Origin: Solen grandis
Taxonomy: Eukaryota > Mollusca > Bivalvia > Adapedonta > Solenidae
Reading direction: 5' to 3'
NCBI GenBank assembly: GCA_021229015.1
Contig: CM037777.1
Location: 65,813,946-65,877,945 of the forward strand
Length of the DNA stretch: 64,000 nucleotides
A program made the translations under genes and the position numbers. The notes beneath the pieces are model-generated. The model was not told where the DNA came from. It ran no database searches and worked only from the letters and a program-made list of their open reading frames with translations. Shown here piece after piece: positions 11,706-24,314 of the stretch (positions within the stretch are counted from its first letter, which is position 1; every line of letters begins with the position of its first letter).

Positions 11706-12820
11706 GTAATATAAAAAATTAAGGACATACCTATAAACTAACAATTCTCAAAATTACATCAAATATACATAATAATGCAGAACTATGTACTTAAATTCCT
11801 CGGCCTTTAGAACAAAAACTTAGAAAACTACCGAAAATTAAATACGATTGTACACTTTTTCCCCTGAGAAGAAACAATACTGTATTGAATTCATATTTGG
11901 CATTGAAGTATTTACGAAAGATCATCATCCAAGACATTTGCAACAACCATAAAACTGCTCCCTTATATTAACAACAGTATTTTGTACTATTAAATCCTCA
12001 TAAGAATGGCCTCCAGACGTCCACGGCCTCTTTTTGAATTATATACTGGTACTTTCATTCATGTTTTTTTATTTGTTCAGAGCATAACCCATTTACTGCA
12101 TGCGATAAATGCTTGATATTAGCTTACAAACTTACAAATCATTTTACAGCATCAATTTTTCTCATGAAGTCCTTGGTGTAAACATCACTGAAAAATGTTA
12201 TACTATGAAACATCAACATATTTTTTACCTTAATACAAACCGCTGTACGAGGTTAAAAAAGGAATACGTTTTATTTAATGCTTTTCGATGGATTATCTAG
12301 AAATAACAGTGGATTATAATCCTGATAATTTCACTGTTTTGAACAGTGAAATTATCCAAAAAAAAAAACAACAACAACAACAAAACAGTGTAATTATCAT
12401 GAACTGGAACCCGACCCTACGTTATAAACTGATCGGAGCGTCATTTGTGCTTTTTTTCTTTTTTTTTACCCGCAAGAAATAACGTCATAAAAAAAAGACC
12501 CGTCACGCACGCGAGGCAATCCCGCAAATTTTGACGTCTTTAATGAATAACAGCTAATTTCTGGCCTTTAAAGCATTAAATTAAAAAAAAAAATGGTTAC
12601 TTTGGTGAAAGACCGATGTATTATTTCAAAAGATGCACTATCACTTGTGGCTTCGCCACTCGTGAAAACAAGCATCACTTTTTATGTTCATAATCGATCT
12701 TATACCAAAACAAACAAGTATCCCCTATATACTTATCTATATGCTTCAAATGTTTTCTGTAAGTTGAATAAATTTAGTTTGCGTTTTTTTTTTTCTTCTT
12801 TTTTATTAATAAATCAGTTA
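11706..12820. other. AT-rich non-coding sequence with A/T homopolymers
   Basis: No gene supported. Poly-A runs occur at 12,359-12,367 and 12,580-12,592 and poly-T runs at 12,460-12,468 and 12,785-12,795. Between 12,310 and 12,360 the inverted phrase 'ttcactgttttgaacagtgaa' forms a small hairpin. Confidence 0.4.
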
Positions 12821-12821
12821 T

Positions 12822-13415
12822 AAGTCCTTTCGTCCGTCCGTCCGTCATTCCGTCTGTCCCTCCCGCTTTCGTGTCCGCTTCATAACTTTGACATTTATGG
12901 ATTGATTTCAGTAAAACTTCACTGAAGTCCAAGAGTGAGTCGCGCGCATCAACCATTTCCACCATTGAAAGGTCAAGGTCACTGGAGTTGTTAGAAAGTA
13001 TTTTTGGTGTTCATAGGCTACATCTTGGCGTCCGCCCTATAACTTCCATCATTATGGATGGATTTTCATAAAATTTTACAGAAGTGTTTGTTATGTCACG
13101 TACACCAACCATATGCATGTTTGAAAATTCAAGGTCACAAGAATTGTTAGAAATCGCCTTTAGTATTCACAGACTACATGTTCATGTCTGCACTATAATT
13201 TCCATATTTATTTTTGGATTTTCATAAAACTTTACAAAAATATTTGTCAATNNNNNNNNNNNNNNNNNNNNNNNNNNNNNNNNNNNNNNNNNNNNNNNNN
13301 NNNNNNNNNNNNNNNNNNNNNNNNNNNNNNNNNNNNNNNNNNNNNNNNNNNAACACAAAGGTGTGTCGCGTGCATCAACCATATGCACACTTGAAAGGTC
13401 AGAGTAGTTCTAAGA
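12822..13415 (+). mobile_element. Small tandem-core element with CGTCCGTC head, interrupted by gap
   Basis: It begins with a 'cgtccgtccgtccgtc' microsatellite at about 12,829, followed by units of roughly 130-180 bases. Each unit has 'cttcataactttgacatttatggattgattt' or close variants, then 'cgcgcatcaacca', then 'gaaaggtcaaggtcac'. Three units are visible; the third runs into the 100-N gap at 13,252. No protein is encoded. The layout resembles the non-autonomous 'pearl' type of repeats described from bivalves. Confidence 0.7.
13252..13351. other. Assembly gap (100 N)
   Basis: Exactly 100 N. This is a conventional gap size, so the real missing length is unknown. It falls inside a tandem repeat. 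Confidence 1.
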
Positions 13416-13473
13416 TCATAACCCATTTCCATTATTTTCTTGTTTCAATCTGGTACAATTTTTTCATAGGGGG

Positions 13474-13604
13474 AGGTCGGTGGTTCTACCCGGATAGCTC
13501 CGTGCATTCGGGGTTCCTCCGCCTGTAATCTGATTTATTTGATGGACGTCGCAATATGACTAAAAGACTGTCGAAGCGACGGTAAACTCAAATAGTCAAG
13601 TCAA
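13474..13604 (+). repeat. SINE, 3' half only
   Basis: It has the common SINE tail of this window: 'aggtcggtggttctacccgg', 'gtgcattcggggttcctcc', then 'ctgtcgaagcgacggtaaac' and 'caaatagtcaagtcaag', with a G run attached. The tRNA-like head is missing, so it is 5'-truncated. Confidence 0.85.
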
Positions 13605-13825
13605 GGGGGGGGGGGGGGGTGTACCGATGGGGACTCCTGACAGCTGACAGTATAGCTTGCTATACTGGCAAAGCCTTGTTTCACCCTTGCTAACAAACTC
13701 AAGCGATCAAAAATTACATTTGAATTCAGCACACATGCCAATCCATATCTTATCAACAAATAACTGATTTAAAGTAACCTGATACACAAGTACATATATA
13801 GCTGTATTACTTTTTTTACTTTCAG

Positions 13826-13922
13826 GTCACATCTCTAGCAGATTTCTTCAAGGACGACTCAATATTCGTGGCATATGGACCAGAACGGTATTATAATGAC
13901 GACTTCGACCTAGACGAAAATG
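13826..13922 (+). CDS. DCLK: Doublecortin-like kinase, exon A (end of second DCX domain)
   Basis: A 97-base exon between 'ttactttcag' and 'gtgaga'. It starts in phase 0 and ends in phase 1. The translation begins VTSLADFFKDDSIFVAYGPE and ends with an acidic 'DDFDLDEN' segment. This matches the end of the second doublecortin domain of DCLK/doublecortin proteins (vertebrate pattern [20 protein letters not shown]...DDF.LDE), and the exon starts where the vertebrate exon does, after 'DGKQ'. The domain binds microtubules. Its partner exons are at 31,972 and beyond. The earlier DCX exons are not visible in the first 13.8 kb, so they probably lie outside the window or in sequence I could not recognise. 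Confidence 0.88.
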
Positions 13923-14009
13923 GTGAGACCCCGTTCATAGGCTCACATTATGAACAGAACGGAAGATTCTTTAATATAAACTGTGTTCGTCTTCATATAG
14001 GCGTGTATT

Positions 14010-14540
14010 TTTTATCCCCCGCCGAAGATATGGTAATTGTCTCCGTCCGTCCGTCCGTCCGTCCGTCCTTCCTTCTGTCCCACATTTTGTCCGGAGCATG
14101 ACTCAAAAAGTATTTGAGGTATCAACTTGATACGTCATAGGTGGATAGATCTCATTGTGGAGGAATGCAGTTCACAAGAATGATAACTCTACCGTTCATG
14201 ATTTTTGAGTTATTGTCCTTTGTTATTTTTCAGACTTAATTTTTGTCCGGAGCATACTTAAAAGGTATCAACTTGATACTTCATAGATGGATAGATCTCC
14301 TTGGAGTGAAGTGCACAAGAATGATAACTCTACCTTTCATGATTTTTGACTTTGTTATTTTTCAGGCTTATTTTTTGTCTGGAGCATAACTCAAAAAGTA
14401 TTTTAGATATCAACTTGAAACTTCATAGGTGGATAGATCTTATTGATAAGAAGTGCAGTGCACAAGAATGATAACTCTACCCTTAATATTTTAGTTATAT
14501 TGCCCTTTGTTATTTTTCAGGCTTAATTGTTGTCACAGTG
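14010..14540 (+). mobile_element. Tandem-core element with CCGTCCGTC head
   Basis: It starts with 'tatcccccgccgaag', then a (cgtc)n microsatellite at 14,041-14,066, then about three units of about 130-150 bases. Each unit has 'gtccggagcat', 'atcaacttgata', 'cataggtggatagatct', 'cacaagaatgataactctac' and 'gttatttttcag'. No ORF of note. It lies about 90 bases after DCLK exon A. Confidence 0.8.
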
Positions 14541-14939
14541 ACATTAACATTTTACCTGTAGACCTTAAAATAGGGGAATTAGTAGGTCTTCACATGGGTT
14601 TCATATCTATAATCACTTCAAACATCAGTCTTCATGACCAAACATTTTCTTTTAAAAATCAATTATTCTACTCTCCAATATAGAATGATATTTAACCAAA
14701 AGTTACATTGTACTAAGTGATAATGACATTGTGCTTTGTGAGAATGACATTGAGCTTGATGACCATGCCATTATGCTATGTGGCAATGCCATTGTGCTTT
14801 GTGAAAACGGCGTTGCCTTTGATGACAGTGTTTTTGTGCTTCGTGACCATTCCTATGTGCCTTCTAAAATTTTTAATTATTTCAACAAATGTCTGGTATT
14901 TCTTTTATTTGATTTTATTTATTTAAAATGGGTTATTTG

Positions 14940-15434
14940 AAATTAATATCTAATACTAAAAAAGATTCGAACCCGTGACCTTCCCTTACAGAGGCTGCGT
15001 AATAAACGTTATTAATTGATCTATATCGGCAGTTACTTCAGCACGAAATTGTATACATGTACATGTATTTATAGGTAATTTCATTCCAATGAAGGTTCAA
15101 ATATCTCCGATTTATAAACTTACTTGCGCATTTGCTTTTTTCTTTCTTTCACATTTCCATTCAGTTTCGATCTCCAAATTGCAGTCGTATTTAAATAAAC
15201 ATAAATATCAACAGCACTAAGTGATGAGACAGAAAACTTAATTTGGAACTATATCTCAAAAGGAGTGGAATTTAAAGAGTTTAAAAGTAGCCCCGAAATG
15301 TTTTCGTTGCAGAATTGTGTGTTACTATAGAACAGAATATTGAAGTATAAAATGGAGTTAAATATACACCGGTATATAAATTATAATGTTTGTGTCAAAA
15401 TATAACTATTTACATTTTCGTAGCTCCAATGTTT
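14940..15434. other. Interior of fold-back element, non-coding
   Basis: AT-rich without genes. Near 14,965-14,995 'gattcgaacccgtgacc' looks like a decayed tRNA-type B-box region. Confidence 0.35.
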
Positions 15435-15978
15435 AGCTCACCTGAGCACAACGTGCTCAAGGTGAGCTTTTGTGATCGCCCTTCGTCCGGCGTCCGTCGT
15501 GCGACGTGCGTCGTTCGTCGTCAACAATTTGGCTTGTTCACACTCTAGAGGCCACATTTTTGGCCCAATCTTCATGAAGCTTAGTCAGAATGTTTCTCTC
15601 CATAAAATCTTGGACAAGTTCGAATTTGGGTCATGTGGGGTCAAAAAGTAGGTCACGAGGTCAAATCTTAGTAAAACCTTGTTAATACTCTAGAGGCTAC
15701 ATTTTTGGTCCAATCTTCATGAACCTTTGTCAGAATATTTGTTTCCATTAAATCTTGGACAAGTTCGAATTTGGGTCATATGGGGTCAAAAATAGGTCAT
15801 TAGGTCAAATCTTTGAAAAACCTTGTTAACACTCTAGAGGCCACATTTTTGGCCAAATCTTCATGAAACTTGGTCAGAATGTTTCTCTCCATAAAAATAA
15901 AATCTTGGACAATTTCGAATTTGGGTCATGTGGGGTCAAAAAGTAGGTCACGAGGTCAAATCTTAGAAAAACCTTGTT
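15435..15978 (+). mobile_element. Tandem-core element, 'agctcacctgagcac' family (copy 1)
   Basis: It starts with a small hairpin ('agctcacctgagcac...gctcaaggtgagct'), then a GTCCG/CGTCG-rich stretch, then three units of about 165-170 bases with 'ctctagaggccacatttttgg', 'caatcttcatgaa', 'cttggacaagttcgaatttggg', 'tcatgtggggtcaaaaa' and 'aggtcaaatctta'. The right end seen in copies 2 and 3 ('gggccat...ggccctcttgt') is missing, so this copy is truncated on the right. Confidence 0.85.
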
Positions 15979-16930
15979 TTGTAAATAGTATCAACAACAG
16001 GGGGATTTTTCATCATTATACATGTATAACAGAAGCGGAAAAAGTGAGCCTCCACCGGTATGCGAATCACATAACATTTCAATATTTACGGGTTACTCTA
16101 CAAACTCAGCTATCAAACCTGTCAGTGAAACTGTTTGCCATAAGACGATTTGAAACCAAGCGGAATGTCATTATCACCAAGCACGATGCAATTGTCAAGA
16201 AGCAGTGAGCGACATCAGCACGCATGGTGTTGATTGAAATTCATAAAGCATGATTTCCTTGTAAAAACAAAGGACAATGGAAGGCAACGAAGAACTTTGC
16301 CATCAAACAGAATGCGAATGTTACTACACATAATGCATTTGTCGAAACGCAGTCATCGATATCAACAAACACACAAGAATAACACCAAGCAAAATGACAT
16401 TGTCATCAAACCAAGCATTATGTAATTTTTGCTTACTAGATATTCCAAAACATCTTCTAACGAGCAGGCATTTGGCGGGGGATGGCCATGTCAACATGGC
16501 TCTTTTTACAAAAAAAAAAAATAGAAAAAAAAAACAACAACAAAAACAACTTTTATATCAATTTCTCGCTAACTCTGGCAAACTTTTCAATATATTCACA
16601 TTACCAGTAATATTAAATTCAATGAAAATAAACTTACTTGTTTTGTTTAATAATATTTAGGTAAATTAGCAATTCTTGAAGATAAACAAATAACACTACA
16701 AAAATTGCACGAATTGCATTTCCTGTCATTTCTCTGTACCAGAAAAGATATAGTGTATGTTGGGATGTTCACATATGGCAATACTGAATTTGATTTAAAT
16801 TTTAATTATTACATGTAAATGTAAAATGCTCTGGTATTCATGTGTATGGGTGTACTTCAAATTCAAATTTCAAATTAATGGGCAATGGTGAAAAGCGGCG
16901 TCACTTGATAAATGCTCTGTTCTTATGCAG

Positions 16931-17180
16931 GGGCCTCCGTGGCCGAGAGGGTAAAATCGCTGACTTAAACACTCAGCCCCTCACCGCGTGGGTTCGAATC
17001 TCGGCAGAGTAATTCGGATTTTCATGTGAGGAAGCCTTCCAGCTAGCTTGTGGTAGGTCGATGGTTCTATCCGGATGCGTCTGTGCATTCGGGGTCTTCC
17101 TCCACCTGTAATTAGCTGGAGGTCGCTATATTACTGAAATACTAACGAAGCGACGGTAAACTCAAAGAGGCAAGTCAAGC
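16931..17180 (+). repeat. tRNA-derived SINE, full length
   Basis: The head has an A-box (TGGCCGAGAGGGT) and B-box (GGTTCGAATCTC), then the conserved body 'tgtgaggaagccttccagct', 'gtaggtcgatggttct', 'gcattcggggtcttcctcca', and the tail 'cgaagcgacggtaaactc'. The A- and B-boxes would serve as an internal RNA polymerase III promoter. The same family occurs at 13,474, 21,600 (minus), 34,081 and 47,738. Confidence 0.92.
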
Positions 17181-17893
17181 TTGTGCAGTGTAAAATCAAA
17201 ACGCTGAGAGAACATTTACTGAACATGTTTACTGAACATGTTATTTCCAGCATCATTTAAATTTCAATTCCGTTACAACTTCCAAAGAGCAACCACTAAG
17301 TCAGTCTGCTCAGCTTTTAATCATTAGTGTTTTTAATAGCACCTTCTGATTACGAAGTCTTGATAAATGCCTATGACTTGTACGAAAGATTCCATTGCCA
17401 GTTAAAGACAAACTGTGCGATATGGACCAACGTAGAGGCAATGATGACATTTTCCCGTGATATTGTGCTTTACAGCAAACGTAGCAAAAATGCTAAAAAT
17501 ACGTTTTATTTGAGTAAAAATATGTCAGTTTATTAATTTGGTAATTTACTTGTCTCCGTTGCAATAGTGATATAAGCGTTTTATATCCGTGAATGTTGTA
17601 CAATATAAAATAAGAACATACTTTTTCGGAACATTATTCGTACATTCACTCTCGGCGTGCTTTGATTGTAACACTATATTCGCATGTGGTAAATTAGAGC
17701 TCAGGTTGTAGTGATCAGAGAGACTGTTTATCAGATATAAGACAATTATTATCCCAAGACAAATGTATTCGTAAAGGCTACATCGCTGCTTTGAGATCGA
17801 GTAACAAAATTTACTTCAGTTTAAGATCAGATGTAAATGATTTTGTTTCATAACGTGTTTGCAAATGCATGTATTTCATTTATACATTCCAGA

Positions 17894-17934
<41 letters not shown>

Positions 17935-18768
17935 TATATAGCACTTTGAGTCAATAAATATATTGGAACCGACTACATTAAGTGTGCCTTATCCATTGGA
18001 TACATCTTTTTTGTCCTAATTTTCTTGTCAGATCTAACGGAATATACTGTGTAATGGAGCTCAGTCTAAATCATTTAAACGCCTTTTACATCAGGTCCAC
18101 ACATTTCTCCGGTTGACGCGCTAGAGAAAACAACTCCAAGATATAAATCTTATATATACAGAGATGAATAATGCAACTAATCCGTGATATATAGGTCTCT
18201 TCTATTTTGTTCCGTTCACTCTGGTTACCAGCCTGACTTTTATTACAAACTGAATCTTTCATACGCATAAATCAGAGTGTTTTACACGTTCTCGCAAACT
18301 TTCTTTATAACTTGAAATCTTTACAAGTAATAAAATATTCCCTCTTGTGTATTACAACAAAGTATCGAGTACCACGGATGTGGTAAAGCTCGTAATATAT
18401 CAAAAGTTAAAAATAGTAAATGACAAAAATTAAGCTGTCCACAGTTACTTTTCAAAAATGCATTTCCACATTTGCGCATTAGCTGTAAGGGAACTCTACC
18501 TTCACGTGTTGAGGCTGCAAGTCATTTATAATATCAGTAATTCGTAATACATAAAGTTTTGTGATTTTATTATGGCAACCCTATTATTACTCGTAACATA
18601 TCGGACATGTTGCATTTGGCAGATAGCCGATATTATCCTTTGTGTACACGCCATATGCGAGTTTCCCAAAGTTATCATGAATTGTGGGAAGGAACCATTC
18701 AGAAATTGATTGTTTGTTCTGGTATTCTGCATCGATTGTTAACATAACACACAAAAGGAATTCATTTT
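17181..18768. other. Intronic non-coding sequence
   Basis: No exon or repeat beyond the CT microsatellite. Small frames at 17,327-17,536 and on the minus strand at 18,086-18,268 and 18,526-18,732 have no motif. Confidence 0.4.
17893..17931. repeat. (TC)n microsatellite
   Basis: About 19 uninterrupted TC units. Confidence 0.95.
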
Positions 18769-19900
18769 AGCTCGACTAGTCAAAGACTATGAGAGCTATT
18801 TGCAGTCACCCTTGCGTCGGCCTTGGCGTTGCAGCTGTTGGTTAAAATTTTGCATACAAGCTACCTTATATCTCAATAGCCATTCGTGGTATAGACTTTA
18901 AACGTTTATGACTATGTTCAAGGGCATCAGACAGCCAGGGTAGATAACTCTTGACTGAATTTAATACTGAATTAGTAAATTTAAAGTTTTGCATGCAATA
19001 GAAAAATTGGTTAAAGTTTTGCATGCAAACCACTATCCAGCTTATATCTCAATATCAATTCATGGTATTGATTTCAAAGTTCAAGAATAAGTTCAGGGGC
19101 ATCAGTCAACCAAGGTAGGTAACTCTTGACTTAAATGCCCCTTTTTTAACTTAGATATTTCGGTTTAAGTTTTGCATGTAAGTTACTTTCATGCTTATAT
19201 CTTGGTATCTAGGCATGGGATTGATTTGGAACATCTTTAATATGTTTAGGGGTATAATGCTATCAAGGTAGATAACTCTTTATGGAATATGTTACACATT
19301 TTGACCCCTTTTATAACTTACAAAGTTTGAATTAAGTTTGCATGAAAGGACTTTTATGCTTATACCTCAGTAACCAGTCATAGGATTGAGTTGAAACTTC
19401 TTTAATATATTCAGTGGTTTCCTATACAGATAGTTTTTGACTGACTTGAATGCAGATTATGGCCACTTTTTGACTTAAGACTTTTTAGTTAAGGTTTTGC
19501 ATGCAATGGAAAATTTTGTTTTGCATGCAAGCTATTACTCAGCTTATATATGTATCTCAGATTTGTTTTGGTATTGACTAGGAAGTTTATGAATGTATTC
19601 AGGGGCATCAGAAAACCAAGGGGGATAACCTTTTGACTGAATTTAATACAAATTATGGCCCTTTTCTAAATTGGAATGTGGTTAAAGTTTTACATGTACA
19701 GTGTTATTATGCTTATGTCTTAGTAACTAGGCATGGGTTTAATTATGAACATATTTAGTGGTATCAGACTTTCAAGGTATATCATTTTTTATTATATTTA
19801 TATACAGGGTATGTGAAGGGCAGGAATAGAAATATATTTCATTTGATTTACCAACAAGCAATTCGAATAGTCGAGCGTGCTGTCCTCTGACAATTCTTGT
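18769..19900 (+). mobile_element. Tandem-core element, 'agctcgactattcgaa' family (copy 1)
   Basis: It starts 'agctcgactagtc' and ends 'attcgaatagtcgagcgtgctgtcctctgac'. The ends are inverted with respect to each other (GCTCGACTATTCGAA at one end and its complement at the other). Inside are about six imperfect units of 165-190 bases with 'gttaaagttttgcatgcaag', 'atatctcaataacc', 'ggggcatcag', 'aaggtagataactcttgac' and 'atggcccctttt'. No ORF. Other copies are at 32,245, 45,311 and 61,292. Confidence 0.88.
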
Positions 19901-20628
19901 TTATAAAGTCCAGTTATAAGAGACTGTCATAGAGTTTTCAAAAAGAACACATACAATATAGCACTTGCTACATAGTCAAAATATAGATATCAACTGAAAC
20001 ACTCTATTCATATCCACAAAACGAGCCCTCTTACAAAATATTTGTAAAAAATCATGTATTACCCCAAATCAGATTTTTGATATACAGATTAATTAAGAAT
20101 GTGTATTGAGAATAAACCCTTTGCTATATTAAAAGAAAATATCAACACTCTGTGGATACTAAACCAAAATTAAACATAAATTGTAATCCGATCAGTTGTC
20201 TTACATAATACGTCTCAGTCTGTTTCAAATAAGATGTCATGTTTTGGGAATAGTGCGTATCAAATTTTCATTTCATCAATATCACCAGGCCTGTAAATGT
20301 CTTATCTGATTCGAGCACGGCCATAATAATGCGCCTGATAAGTTTCCATAGTTAATTCGAACTGCAGACTAGGCATGTTCCCTGCAGGATTAAATTTGAG
20401 GCATGGCAGTCGATATCAAGGCTCCATATAACAAATACACGCGGATTGCACTCTCCCTGTTTCTGAAAATTTTATGTTGCTGCATTTTGCAGCTGTCGGG
20501 CGATCGATCGGAAATAAGGCAAAGTCCATCCGTCTAATGTAAATGTGCCATGAATAATGCGCCATTATGCATTTGATATACAAAGAATTGATCCTGTTCC
20601 TAAATAGCAAAATGATTTTAAAGACTTT

Positions 20629-20677
<49 letters not shown>

Positions 20678-21128
20678 AGCTGTAAGAGGAAGTGCGTTTG
20701 GCATAGAGAAATATTGGCGAATTTACCAAAATGTTCCCGTGATTCATTCCTGGACTATGGAGTTAATGAACACGTAGCGCAGTCAACCTAGGTTGAACGC
20801 TAAATTACAATAAACAAATAACGTGTGCCAGCATTTACGGAGAACTGAAACATCAGTTTTTGATTCACTAGGCTATCTGTTATCGTCTACTTCTGAGACG
20901 CGATATTTAACATAATGTTAAACCGTGGAACACCCCGATTAAACAATTCAAAGCCCAGTACAATTTGAAAATATTGACTAAGATGTAAGATATTTTAGAT
21001 ATTTCCAAGAGCGCTAAGCGTGAGTGAAAATATTTAAAAAAATCTCAGTACATGTATTCACTCTAAACACACAAATTTTCTTTTTATCTTCTGTCGTTTT
21101 CTATAGTTTTTGCAATAAACTAATCAGA
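19901..21128. other. Intronic non-coding sequence
   Basis: No gene. It includes the TA microsatellite at 20,636. Confidence 0.45.
20636..20672. repeat. (TA)n microsatellite
   Basis: About 18 TA dinucleotides. Confidence 0.95.
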
Positions 21129-21357
21129 GGGTGCCTGGATAGCTCGTAGTGTTAACGCGCTTCGCTCTTCACCAATGCGTCCCGGGTTCGATTCCTAGTT
21201 ACGTACGCGAGAGGGTACAGTGGTCGCCCGTCTTTTCTCTGAGTTCTCTGGTTTCTTGCCACAAAAATGACCACATACGTCGCCACCAGAGCAATCTAGA
21301 GTGATTTATATAAGTTGTGAGACTTGTTTGTAATCGATGTACAATAAATAAAGAACA
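21129..21357 (+). repeat. tRNA-derived SINE of a second family
   Basis: The head reads 'gtgcctggatagctcgtag' (A-box region) and 'cgggttcgattcc' (B-box), followed by a body unrelated to the main SINE family and an AT-rich end with 'aataaataaag' at about 21,345. It is a single copy in this window. Confidence 0.7.
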
Positions 21358-21599
21358 AACTTTAATATTCAGACATTACTAAAATTGACGCCAAATCACG
21401 CCGAATTATATAACGTAACCGTGACACCATGGAAATCTTTATCCATTTTACGTTCTACTTTGCTATTATACATTTCATTATTATACTGCAATGTAAAATG
21501 CTCTCTTCAGATTGGTCAATAAGCTGTGTACATAACGTCATGTACACTAACTATGTGTATACGACGCGCCATCCGTATTTATTAACGCAGAAATTGACT

Positions 21600-21826
21600 T
21601 GTCTTGACTATTTGAGTTTACCGTCGCTTCGACAGTATTTCAGTTATATAGCGACGTCTAGCTAATTATAGGTGGAGGAAGACCCCGAATGCATGGAGGC
21701 ATCCGGCAAGAACCAGCTGGAAGGCTTCCTCACATAAAAATTACCCTGCCGGGATTCGATCCCACGCGGTGAGTGGCTGAGTGAGTGTTAAAGTCAGCGA
21801 CATTACCCTCTCAGCAACGGAGGCCC
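21600..21826 (-). repeat. tRNA-derived SINE (main family), minus strand
   Basis: Reverse complement of the family at 16,931: the tail 'gagtttaccgtcgcttcgac' comes first and the head 'gcaacggaggccc' last. It ends about 45 bases before the left arm of the Maverick. Confidence 0.9.
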
Positions 21827-21869
21827 AAAACGGAGAAACTGGAATGAACTTTGCAGTAAAATAAATCCG

Positions 21870-24240
21870 TTATGCAGTTTTCTGACAGGGAGTAGTATAG
21901 GCGTCTCTTTGGCTCCAAAACTACGCATGCGCAGGAGTGACGTCATAGGATTTTTTCGCGCATGTGCGGCGGCCATATTAGTTTCTATATTTAGCATGAC
22001 ATCTAATTTTAGAATGACATCATTGGTCTATATTTAGAATGACCACATCGGTAGACAATAGGATTTAAAATATGTACATCATATTATACAAAAGTAACAG
22101 GTGGCCATTTTATTTCTTATGTGTGCGCATGCGTGGCGGTCATAGTATACAGAGGTGACTTGTATACTTGATCTAAGATCTACTCGCGGAAATTGAGGGT
22201 CACTTCCATTCGATCTCAGACTGTGTCCTAAAAGATATTCTACTGCTATTTCTACTATATAATAATAATCATTGATAATTAAATAACAGGTCTGCTATAT
22301 AGGTACAACAACAATGATGATATATTACTTCTACTCAATCATCATATTAATAATTAAATAACATGTCTGCTATAAAGCTACAACAACAATTATAACAAGA
22401 ATAGGATTCAACAATAATAATGATGGTTACTATGAAATAATATATATCAAATAATATGTCTACTCTATAAATAATACTGTAATAAAAATACTCAGTCTAC
22501 CTTTACGATGTTGACTCCTCAACGCCCTATCTTCAAATGAATGCTGACTATTGCATCAGTTCATACTCGTTTCCCAGGCCCATACCACCTGCGTTAACAA
22601 TAGACGATCTATTTTTAGCAATGGAACAATAGCGGTATTGATTTAAGGACGGAAATGCGGACAAAAGCACTTTCACGTGTCAAAAGTTAATCCCTTTAAA
22701 GTCGCCCCAGTGTCTGGCGTGTGTTAATTTAGGAGCGGATGTGTGAACAATGGCTTTTGTGTCTATTGTTAATGAGTGATCAATATCTCCCTCAAAAGTC
22801 ACTTGGATTTTGGCATCACCTTAAAAAAAAATGATGAGAAAAAATATCTTACATCTTAAAAACATATTTCAATATTATTTGGTCACTTTAAAAACTATGA
22901 TATTAATTATATTCTGCTGAAATTACAATAATGAAACTAAAGTGTTAAAAAGAAGTAGAAAAATCTAATGTTTTCGACCCACAAAATGGATCATAAATTA
23001 TAGAAAAGTAGATTAAAAAACTTACCAAATCTCCAACGGCCAAAGCCTTTACTGAGAAAGCTTAAAATTGTTTTTATTTTCAGAACAATATTAAATATTT
23101 TTATATTGGAAAATACACTGGCAAATTCTATATTTTAGTACGATGGATACCTTGACAGCAGCAAAACCAAAATAGGTGACGATTTTTTACTCGGACATAC
23201 ATATATATAAGGACTTGAGGGAGTTGGTTAAGGGCTGCTGCTTTTTATTAGTCAATATTTTTTAATTGACATACACCCATATATTATTTCAGTTAAACGA
23301 GAATGAACATGACTGGTCAAGTATATACACGAAATCAACCTTTTCCGGGTCCAGTAACATTTATACGTCAATATTGTTTGACTTGAGATCGGATTAAGAT
23401 AGCCCACAAAGGGAGCTGGCCAATGTTTACATAAACGCTAAGCTTTACCTCGGTAACGGATTAAATATTGTCAAATTGTATGAGTTTAAGAGGGATCCAG
23501 TATGCGTGTTATAAAGTGATTTATGTATCGAAATATTCCGTTCTGTTCAACAATGTATACGTTATTTGTAATACATAAAAAATGTTCGGGATTGTATAAG
23601 CTTTAAATTCGTAATGTTGGTATAATCTTGGTTGAAACAAAAAGCTTTAAATCAGTTTTTCCTTTCTGGGGTAACGGTTTACGACATCGATTTTCAAAAT
23701 TATTATATCAATTGATAGATTTATCAAAATACTTCAAAATAAACCCTATGTTCTCGATTCCATTTTCAACCGTTACCGAGTTATGACGTAACAGCGATTT
23801 TTAAAACCTTAATTAAAATTTAACATTTCCTGCCCAATATATACATCATTTCGTTTTCGAGATATAAGCGTTTAAAAAATGTCACGTGACCTCCAAAGTT
23901 GGAAAATGGCGCAAAATTCAAATTTTCTACACAAAATATACTTAAGGTTGTATCTCAGTCATGTCTCGACCGAATTACATGATCTTGGTATCGATCGAAA
24001 GGTATTGTTGAAAGCTTTACGATGAACCCAGTGAACCGGAAGTTCAATGGCGGAGAAACCGGAAATGACGTCATCATATATAAAAATTGACCCGATCTCT
24101 TTTCATAGACAACCGATTGACTCGTTATTGGTCTTTCTCTCTCTTATGCATACTAGATTTGGTGGAAATGAAACGCATTTTTGTATTTAAACTCATGGTG
24201 TTATACCATGAATTTTGAATTTATTTAAAAATATGTCTAA
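21870..24240 (+). repeat. Maverick left inverted arm
   Basis: It matches the reverse complement of 26,821-29,388. The proximal 1.5 kb (22,560-24,240) is nearly the same in both arms; the distal 600 bases are more diverged and carry indels. It includes a short duplication of about 80 bases with 'aattaaataacaggtctgctata' at 22,275-22,395. Compared with the right arm it lacks about 60 bases near 23,848 and has one rather than three copies of a 117-base unit at 22,620-22,760. Confidence 0.9.
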
Positions 24241-24314
24241 TATAGATAAAACACAGGTAATACGTTTGACAATTTTATTAACTATAACAAGATAAATTCA
24301 ATATACAAACACAA

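Larger units (their letters stand above)
14716..16425. mobile_element. Fold-back element with ~20-bp repeats in both arms
   Basis: The left arm (about 14,716-14,870) is made of imperfect ~20-base repeats of the type 'aatgacattgtgctttgtgag'. The right arm (about 16,150-16,425) has the reverse complement, for example 'aatgacattgtcatcaaacc' and 'aagcacgatgcaattgtc'. The inside is about 1.3 kb and has itself received another element at 15,435. The arms are diverged, so this is an inference from pattern rather than from long identity. Confidence 0.55.

Noticed and set aside
13182..13528. ORFs running through a stretch of X
   Set aside because: They cross the 100-N gap; continuity is not supported.
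22560..24240. Long inverted repeat considered as an assembly artefact (false duplication)
   Set aside because: The arms differ by specific indels, a triplication and a MITE insertion, which a duplicated contig would not show.
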